In this document: piece by piece, positions 57,201-64,000 of the stretch
Layout of the letters: every line of letters starts with the position of its first letter
Numbering within the stretch: position 1 is the first letter of the stretch
Assembly (NCBI GenBank): GCA_012845835.1
Contig: JABAKD010000026.1
Location: 8,378,058 to 8,442,057, forward strand
Direction of reading: 5' to 3'
DNA: 64,000 nt
Origin: Undaria pinnatifida
Lineage: Eukaryota; Sar; Phaeophyceae; Laminariales; Alariaceae
Made by a program: the position numbers and the translations under genes
The notes under the pieces: model-generated
Database searches by the model: none
Told to the model about the DNA's origin: nothing
Seen by the model: only the letters and a program-made list of their open reading frames with translations

Positions 57201-60200
57201 ATACCGCATTCCTAATATAAATTCATGCGCCCATTTTTGCCGCATTTGCATGTTATCCATAAGTCCATTTTTTTCCGTTTTTTGTCTCATTCCGAGAAAA
57301 ATCACGCACATACCTTCAAGGCCGTGAGCACGGTCGTGATACGCTTCCCAACCGTCACCCCCTTCAGAAGCACGAACACGCACAGCGCCTGAAGGCCTGC
57401 GGCTACCGGGCTGATGCCTAGCCCGGGAAACGGGTCCAGAACTGTCACAAAAACTCGCCGCGTGCCCGAGTCGCCCCGCATCATGACCCACTCCAAAACC
57501 TTGTCGGCCCAAGCGCGGGCCACGGAAGCACCCGAAACGCCGAACTTTGTGTTGCAGCAGGGCGGGGGGGCGGTTGCAATCATCGTCATGCATGGGGGGG
57601 AGGGGGGGAGGGGGTAGAGCGGTAGTCGGGGGAGGGGGAGGAAGGGTCGGAAAGGGGGTCGGCGTGCTTCGCGCTGCAACGAAACAGTTGACAAGAGCCA
57701 TGACATGAACTGAACTAGGTACCGGGATATATATACCTGGTATTGTTTTTCTTCATCCCATTTATACTCCTCGCACTACTCTTCCCCTCCCTCCCTCCCA
57801 GTAGTAACTCAGATCAGGGGTCACATAGCGGGCCCTCCCCCCCTTCCCCACTACGGTACATGCCTTCGTTTTCATCGCGAAAAGAATTCAGCATTTTCTT
57901 CCCTCGTCGACTTGCGTCGAATCGTACCCACCCACGCTGCTAGGCACTCTCAGCAGTTGATTTTTTTTTTGCATTTTGGCAAATATATTCAAATCTCACC
58001 ACGGTGGGAATCTAACTCAAGGACCAACGCTAGTAGTATTCGAGGGCAATCACTAGACCACCGGGGCGACCGGTATGTACCAGGCACGAGGGTATACCGC
58101 ATGTGACTTTCCAGTACTACACAGAATATCATCTTCAACCCGCACACTGCACTCTCGGTCACAACCCCGAACGCTAGCAGGCTCTCCTCCCCCCCTCCCC
58201 CTTTTCAGGCCTCATTTTACCACATTTATAAAATTGGGTTGATCTCACGAACCCAAGTTCGCCACGTCGACATTGCAAAAAAGCCCTCAACATTGGTGGA
58301 CTACCCCTGCCCACACGACTACAACCAGGCATCCCCCCCCCCCTCACCCCCCCCGTGCATGTTCTTGCGTGTTATCATAGCGGCGGAGGCCTTGTAAGCC
58401 TATTATACCTGCGAGGCACCAAGCGGTGATGGCCGAGGGCAGCTCCCCGAAGGCTACCCCCACCCCCTTCCCATTGCCCTGCCCCCTCCCGCTCCCATCC
58501 CCCCTCCCCCTCACTCCCCATCTCTCCCCCCAACCCCCCCTCCCCAACACCCGCCTGTATTTTCAGATCATTTTATACCACGGTATCATAGCAGTGGCAA
58601 CCTTCCAACCCTACCTCTAGGGTGAGACACCAAGCAGTGATGGCCGCGGGAAGCTCTCCCAAGGCCACGAAAGCATAGGCGTAAGCACCTCCCTGCGACG
58701 GGATAATCGACGAGAGCTCGGCGTACGAAAGTCCGCTAAAAATGCACCCGATTCCGGCCAGCACCCAGCTTAGCATACCCGCGGGCCCGGCATCTGCACG
58801 TCAGCAGGTAGAGATATGCAGGTTATATTTACATTTAGGGCACAGTTGAGGGTTGACACAGCAAATAAAGTTTTTGAGCAGTGATCGAGAGGGACCTGTC
58901 ATCGATTAAATCATACGCGGTACGTACCCTGTAACGGCATAATAGTCAGACCAGTGCAGGCGTACCTTATTATTCATAGTACTAGGTATCGGGTAGCGCC
59001 AGAGTTGAGGGTGTTCATAAACAAGAAGCGTGTTGAGGGTTGGCCGGGAGGCGGTGACCAGAAGAGCGCTTCACGGCCATTTGCGTGCATTTCGGGTGTT
59101 GCATATCACGGCGTGGATCACGGGCATTGTGCGCCGCGATGTGGAAGAGGAGAGTGAAGGCGTTAGCGACGAGCGCGCTTTGATACCGCTTAACCGAAAG
59201 AAAGAGAAAAACACGGCGAGCCTAGCACAAAAGGCAACTTCGGCGACCGTTGACCCTCGTACCATACCATGGTACGCCGGTTAGTCATATCTGGGGCTTC
59301 CGAGTGCCGACGTTCAAAAGTACTCATAGACGAAATGACAGTTTGATTGTGCCGCATACTTTACAAAGTCGGTTAGCTACTTTTTGGCATTCCCCACCGC
59401 TTTTAACGCCGTCGCTGCTTGTGCTGCTATGGCCTACTTGCCAGAGATGGCTATGTTGTCGTTCAGCGACTTGGTGGGCCAGTGGTTACTCGTACTACAG
59501 TGTATTAAAGTCGTCTAACATGGAACTCCTCGCAGCATTCGTTCCATTTGATGCTACCTGTTAGCAATACTCCAACAACTCCGGCACATTCACAGCTCCC
59601 CCCTTCCCCCCACACTCTGGAAGGAGGGGCTCTGACGACACCCAAGACCGAACTAAATCCCAACAAGAAAAGACGATCCAATCAACTGCTGATAGTCAGA
59701 GGCTACACTGCTGAAGTAAGCGAAAAAAACGCCAACACCGGAGACGCGACTCTCCCTCCCCATCACGCCTCCAGTATAACAATCAAATTAGCCCACAGTG
59801 GTGCCCGATTAAGCCTATGATACGTGGGAAATGCTGATGCCAACTGCTTCCGACTCTCCCACCACGCCCCCCTCCTGTCTGTCGCCTCCTCCGCCCTACT
59901 AAATACTAGTAAGACAACGCACAGTCGTGCCCGATGAGACCTACGATGGCGAAGATGCTAGTGCCAAGTGCTCGCGCCGCCCCCATTCCCCCCTTGCCTC
60001 CCCCCCCTGCTACAACTCACTGTCGTGCCCGATGAGGCCTCCGATGACGGCCATGCTGGTGCCAAGTGTTCCCGCCCCCCCCTCTTCCCCCCTGCCTCCT
60101 ACCCCCTACAACAACTCACAGTCGTGTCCGATGAGGCCTACCATGGCGAAGATGCCGGTGCCGAGTGTTCCCGCGACGCCTATGACAACGAGATCTAACA

Positions 60201-60259
60201 GCGTCAGGTGCCGGACCAGCGCCTCCCCGTTCGATTCCTCCAACACTACGGACAAAGGC
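51282..60259 (-). CDS. Cationic amino acid transporter (APC superfamily, CAT type), nine exons resolved
   Basis: A membrane permease for amino acids, probably cationic, in the plasma or an internal membrane. Exons are 60259-60120, 58793-58615, 57544-57314, 56187-56047, 54945-54751, 54240-54184, 52826-52603, 51882-51624 and 51428-51282. All junction phases agree, giving 524 residues plus an unresolved N-terminal exon that must end in phase 2. In order the product shows LTLLDLVVIGVAGTLGTGIF (first membrane helix, APC substrate motif), GLSYAELSSIIPSQGGAYAY, GELPAAITAWCLTLE, SGASVARAWADK, VAFYGYLGFDEV joined to CLLAGEAINPRKNVP, VQPRLISVLSSDGLLPK, and the closing FRTPFSPWVPAVGVVVSWF. This motif order matches CAT-family proteins of animals and plants. 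The 57-nt exon 54240-54184 completes a helix and is easily missed. Introns carry partial copies of two exons. The stop at 51284-51282 could be replaced by a donor at TACGG|GTGAGC. Confidence 0.87.
52510..52600 (+). repeat. CAT/ATC microsatellite at the transporter exon 52603 donor
   Basis: Imperfect CATCATCGTCATCAT runs occupy the intron directly after the donor of exon 52826-52603. Confidence 0.8.
52895..53055 (+). repeat. Intron repeat family C, copy 1
   Basis: It shares GGCCGT(C/A)GTC, CTCGCAT, TACTAT, GGGTTTTCACC, CAAGCGCGAAGC and GCATGAAGGGTGA, in order, with 55045-55180. The two lie in different introns of the transporter gene. Confidence 0.75.
53385..53722. mobile_element. 338-bp MITE-like element with 15-16-bp inverted ends
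   Basis: GAGCTGTGAGTCGGCA at 53385-53400 is matched by TGCCGACTCACAGCTC at 53707-53722. A 13-bp perfect hairpin GTAAGTCGGCTGA / TCAGCCGACTTAC lies inside (53605-53617 and 53634-53646). It has no coding capacity and sits in a transporter intron. No target duplication is clear. Confidence 0.65.
55045..55180 (+). repeat. Intron repeat family C, copy 2
   Basis: It is the counterpart of 52895-53055, in the transporter intron upstream of exon 54945. Confidence 0.75.
56880..57005. repeat. Tandem pair of about 55 bp in a transporter intron
   Basis: TTCTCGCCTT...CTTGGG(T/G)(C/T)CCC-A words occur twice (from about 56909 and 56957). It is short and non-coding. Confidence 0.5.
57861..58080 (-). repeat. 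tRNA-derived SINE-like repeat in a transporter intron
   Basis: Read on the minus strand, a tRNA-like head has GGTGGTCTAGTGATTGCCC (A-box type) and a weak B box GAGTTAGATTCCC. An A-rich stretch follows, then a body with CAAGTCGACGAGG and CGCGATGAAAACGAAGG that matches the copy at 13680-13800. Confidence 0.55.
58376..58470 (-). pseudogene. Partial tandem copy of transporter exon 58793-58615
   Basis: On the minus strand it reads AFGELPSAITAWCL followed by a GTATAA donor-like site, close to ALGELPAAITAWCLTLE of the true exon. Similarity continues into the flanking intron (TGATACCGTG/TTATCATAGC region), so it is a tandem genomic duplication. It lacks the first two thirds of the exon. Confidence 0.75.
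59791..60075 (-). pseudogene. Three tandem partial copies of the transporter exon 60259-60120
   Basis: Copies at about 60075-60018, 59975-59921 and 59850-59791 repeat the 3' part of the exon. On the minus strand they read LGTSMAVIGGLIGHD, LGTSIFAIVGLIGHD and a decayed IIGLIGHH, against LGTGIFAMVGLIGHD in the true exon. Two copies keep a GTGAGT or GTGCGT donor-like site. They lack the first half of the exon. Confidence 0.75.
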
Positions 60260-61630
60260 CTGTAATGAAAGCGAAATGTTCCGGACAAGGAGAAAGGAGA
60301 AGGACTTGATGAACACGGGGTAATACGGAAATTTGTTTTGGTATTTTGTACCTTTTTAAGACATTTTATGCCTATCTATGTATGTATGGATTGTGTCCCT
60401 TTTTTAGACAAAGGTCTATAAATGTCTCGTATTATGTACCTTGTTCAGACATAGGACTATCAAGTTTCAGGTGAAACGTCTCGGACAAGGAACAAACCAA
60501 AAAGATTATAAGATCTGTCGTCACAGATAGTACGTACAAAGTTGCCGCTAGGATCTCGCGCAACACGAGAATTGCGGCTATATATCGCCAACTCGGGTGG
60601 GTTTGTGGATGTGTGATCATTTTGCTCCGCGGCCGCAATTGACTGTTTACTCAAAGCGAAAAAACGCTTCAGCGGTCTCGAAGCGGATCCCTGCATTTTT
60701 TGGCGCCGCGTAGTAAACTAGAACCTCGGATTCGCTCGTAACTACGAGTTCCTAATTTCAAATTTCAAAACAGCGGCCCATTTCGAGATCGTTTTTTATA
60801 GGTTCATGTGCGTCGCCGGTCAAACAATCAGGATCGAATACATGTTTTTGAGTCTCTACGGACCGACGGCCCAAAGATCACAGCGGCGGTACTGCTGAGG
60901 AGCAACAACCAAAAAGTGCCGGACACGGCACCAGCTCGTCATCACAGACAGCGCAGCAGGGGTCATCATCATCAACAACAACAGCGACGACAGCACATTT
61001 ACAACCAACAACAGCTGCAACAACAGCTATTAATAGCTACCGTACATTCTACCAGCGTACTCAAGTTGACGGCAGTCGCAAATATCCTTCCACGCAAGTT
61101 CCTAGCGACAGCTACATTATCATATTAAAGCCGGTACGTAAGATAAAGGGGAACCTTTTGGAATAGTGGTCTAGCGACATCTTCCGGATATATGCCCTTC
61201 TAAAACAAAAAGTGACCTTTCGCACTTTAGCTTTTTTACCGCTTTTGGGGCACGGGTTGTAAACGATCAAACCGCTGCTTTGTCAGGCACGGCGTTGGTA
61301 TTGTCCACCATCTAGTGGGAGCTCGCAGCAGTGCAACTAGTATCACGCTGCGCGCATGCGGAGAGGCTCCTTGAATGGTACTGACTGTAGCTCAGATACA
61401 CCCTCTGCCTCAGCAGCAGACCGGGCTGCTATAAACTAAGCTGTAAAGCTGTTACGGGTGGTCGGTTCTACTTGCCCGATACTTTTCCCTTTATTTTTCA
61501 AGAGTGTGTTTATGTTTAGACTAAAGCTCGTATCATAGAAGTGCCTGTGTTACCCGTCTCACTTGCGACACCCCCGGGAATTTCAAGCCAACCACATCCC
61601 GAACGGGAACCTTTTCATCTTGTACTATCA
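60260..61630. other. Upstream flank of the transporter gene
   Basis: The missing N-terminal coding exon should lie here. A minus-strand ATG at 60696 opens a basic peptide (MQGSASRPLKRFFAL), but the GTAAAC donor after it is in the wrong phase for exon 60259, so I do not join it. CAA-rich DNA at 60960-61030 gives a poly-Gln chance frame. Confidence 0.35.
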
Positions 61631-61639
61631 ATACCAGGG

Positions 61640-62945
61640 GTTGTCATGGGCCGGTCGGTCCGGCCTGGCCCATCAATTTTTCGCATAATGGGCCGCGGCC
61701 CGGCCCGGCTCATAGTTTCACATGGCGGGCCTCGGCCCGGCCCGGCCGATCAAATTTTCATATGATGGGCCGCGGCCCGGCCCGGCCCGGCCCGGTCCAT
61801 CACAGTTTCAATTTTTCATGGCCCAGTCCGGCCCGACCCTCCAAAAATTCAAACGTCTCGCCCCGGCCCGGCCTGGTCCACGACATTGGCGGCGAGGCCC
61901 ATGAGACTCCGGCTCTGTATGGGTCGGCCCGCCTTTTTTGTGGACCGGCCCGTGGATTTAGCGGGCCGGACCACGGGCTGGCTCATGTGTTGTCACGTAC
62001 TAAAAGGTGCATGTTGACGTGTGTTTTCATTACACATTATATATTGTTCGTTTCATTGATCCTTCTGGATTCCGTGGGCCAGCTGCATCCGGCCAATGAG
62101 GCGTATGTACCCACTCGTACCCACAACCCGGTCTGATGGCTTTTGTCCCGACTGGTGGACCATCCCCTCCAGCTGCTTCGAGCTCAGCAGCAGCAGCACG
62201 CACGCACGCACCTACTGCCTGTTGCTCGAACTAAACCTACCTCTGATGCAACAACACCTCTTGCTGCAATACCCTACCTGCTTGCTATCTATCTGTCACC
62301 CGAAGAGAGCAAAGACAACGCCAGTGGTCTTTTGCCGGGGGCGTCCCATGCTACAGCATGCTGCAGCAGTCCATGCTCCCGGTTCTACAACGTCGTACAC
62401 GAAAGTGACCGTCGCTGCAACGGTCGCTCAGAAGATGCCTCCTGCCACGAAGTTTGCACCGGCGATTCCGTCGGGAACAAACCATGGTAAAAGCTATAAA
62501 TGCTGCCTGGGTCATGGAGATGCCAAGGAACGTCTTCTGTACGCCCACAACGGCATCAAGGCTTTGACCAGACATTCGCACAGTTCCACGAAACACTGGG
62601 AGTTGGTTCTTGCCGCTAGCAGCAGATCAGCACAGGCGAAGAGTCAGCACGCAGAGGGGCTCGTGTAGATATACCGCTGAAACTCTCGTCAAGGTTGTGC
62701 ATGGAGTAGTATCCCATACCCCCATACTCTTCGTATTTACTCAAAGGGGACGCTGCACTCGGGCTGCCTGCTGGGTTATTACTGATGGTTGTTTCCCATT
62801 TAGCACATCTCATGGGCCGCGCGCGGCCGGGGCCGGCCCGCGAAAAGACGTGGGCCGCAACATGGGCAGGGTGGACGCCGTTTGGCACCATTAATAGCAA
62901 CCGCACACCGCATTTCATGGGCCGCGGCCCGGCCCGGTCCATCAA
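61640..62945. repeat. GGCCC-array repeat, two clusters
   Basis: Clusters at 61640-61985 and 62810-62945 consist of ATGGGCCGCGGCCCGGCCC-type units separated by CATCAAATTTTCA-like spacers. The architecture resembles the GGGTC arrays of the hAT-like element, but inverted ends and target duplication were not found. The DNA between the clusters (62000-62800) has a 190-codon plus frame without recognisable domains. Confidence 0.6.
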
Positions 62946-62949
62946 ATGA

Positions 62950-64000
62950 GAAAGGCTGTCTGACAGCACTAGCGGCAACCTGGTATTTGAGTGGTAACTG
63001 GAAGAAAGATAAGTAAGTTCTGCTGGAGTTTGAAGTAAGTCATTGTGCGGTTCAGATGTTTGACACGGTGAAATATGATATATTGAAATATGGTGAGACT
63101 CAATACGGTACGTCGGAATACGGAATGGATAGAGAGAGGGTGTAGTTCCAGGATGGAAGAGGATAGCGACAGAGCTGGGGACAGCCCCCGCTTGGTCATA
63201 GGTTTAGAAGAAAAATAAACAGCGATCTATGCACAACAGTAAAACCAGTGGCAAAGTTAGCGAGTTGGATAGCCACCTACAGCAGCGTTGATGGCGCGAG
63301 ATAGAAAACCGTGCGGAGAAAGGAAGCAGAAAAATGTCCAGAATAGAGAGCCAACGGGTGAGGGGGCACGAGCTCCTGATAGCCGAGAGCCGGGCAAGCA
63401 TCTTCGTCGAGTCATTTAGGTTGGGTTTGTCGTTTTCCCGCCCACCCTCCCGATAATTATTTTCGCAACGGATGGTCAAACGCGGAAGAGGACGAAGTGG
63501 TCAATTAGAGATAGAGTAATCCCGATCGCACAGGTCGTTAGGAACGGAATTTCACCACATACATTTAAAAATCGTTTAGCAATCGTGGTGGGTTCCCGGG
63601 ACGAACGGGCCGTTCCAAACGGAACTACAAGTATATCGTACCAGAAAGCACTACAAGCACATATTGGTCGATTGTGTTGGTATATTCCAGGCATATTCCC
63701 GATCGCACGCTGGCCGTTAGAAACGGCATCACTACATTTTATTATCGTTTGGCAATTGCGTCGTCAGGGTTTTGTTAAGGTTTTAGTGGGGTATTAGTAT
63801 TTGGCCACTTGCAAAAGGTTAACCACTAGCTTACCCAAACTATTAATAAGCCTTATAACACTCTTCCCCCCTGAAACGGCGGGGTACTTGGTCGGCCGGA
63901 TATTCGGGCGGATCTGTCAATATCCAAGCGGTTTCATTTCCTGGGGATACTGGGGAGAGTATTTTTCAAGTTCGACATGGGGAAAGTCTGAAATTATTTT
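62950..64000. other. Gene-poor right edge
   Basis: No supported gene. A diverged tandem pair of about 180 bp spans roughly 63510-63760 (shared ATCCCGATCGCAC, CGTTAG-AACGG, TATCGTTTGGCAATTG-like words). TATTAATA occurs at 63841. Confidence 0.4.

Noticed and set aside
57990..58080. Possible tRNA gene on the minus strand
   Set aside because: A-box and B-box-like words are present, but acceptor and anticodon stems do not pair; better explained as a SINE head.
60661..60696. Candidate N-terminal exon of the transporter (ATG at 60696)
   Set aside because: The peptide is basic as expected, but the only good donor (GTAAAC) leaves phase 1 whereas the next exon needs phase 2.
62096..62668. 190-codon plus-strand frame between GGCCC arrays
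   Set aside because: No domain recognised on either strand; composition is that of surrounding repeat DNA.
61635..62990. Second complete hAT element spanning the GGCCC arrays
   Set aside because: No right-hand inverted end and no 8-bp flanking duplication could be found.

Overview
The window looks like nuclear DNA of a multicellular photosynthetic stramenopile, most likely a brown alga of the Ectocarpus type. This is inferred from mixed base composition, intron-rich genes with introns of several hundred bases to 2.5 kb, a chromodomain LTR retroelement, and a gene-poor, repeat-filled background. No database was searched. Most long open frames here are chance frames in low-complexity DNA; four genes and one retroelement survive inspection of domains and splice phases.

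Layout. 1-6404: 3' part of a Ty3/gypsy-type retroelement (the window opens inside it). It encodes an intact NADAR domain, a retropepsin, a broken integrase, a chromodomain-like module and a Tudor-like module, followed by 1.5 kb of T-rich non-coding DNA and a probable 3' LTR. Reverse transcriptase and RNase H are missing. 6405-9000: no gene seen. 9079-10684: a non-autonomous hAT-like element with perfect 18-bp inverted ends and an 8-bp target duplication, inserted in a 26-bp tandem repeat. 11743-15799: a divergent histone pair, H1 (minus, three exons, six-codon first exon, 2.5-kb second intron) and H3 (plus, intronless), sharing a 386-bp promoter. 15900-19000: no gene seen. 19028-32418: an eight-exon minus-strand gene for a protein of about 1,830 residues with one N-terminal PDZ domain and long coiled coils; every intron phase matches. 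32.4-51.2 kb: gene-poor DNA rich in tandem, foldback and dispersed repeats. 51282-60259: a minus-strand cationic amino acid transporter gene of the APC superfamily, nine exons resolved with all phases consistent; the N-terminal exon is not found. 60.3-64 kb: repeats and no supported gene.

How the parts relate. H1 and H3 are chromatin proteins probably co-expressed in S phase from the shared promoter. The PDZ/coiled-coil gene and the transporter are unrelated single genes. Several mobile or tandem repeats lie inside introns, and the transporter has partial tandem copies of two of its own exons. The most unusual items are the NADAR domain inside a retroelement polyprotein, the hAT-like insertion whose empty site can be read from neighbouring repeat units, and two palindromic words (TACCWGGTA and TATTAATA) that occur far more often than chance across the window.
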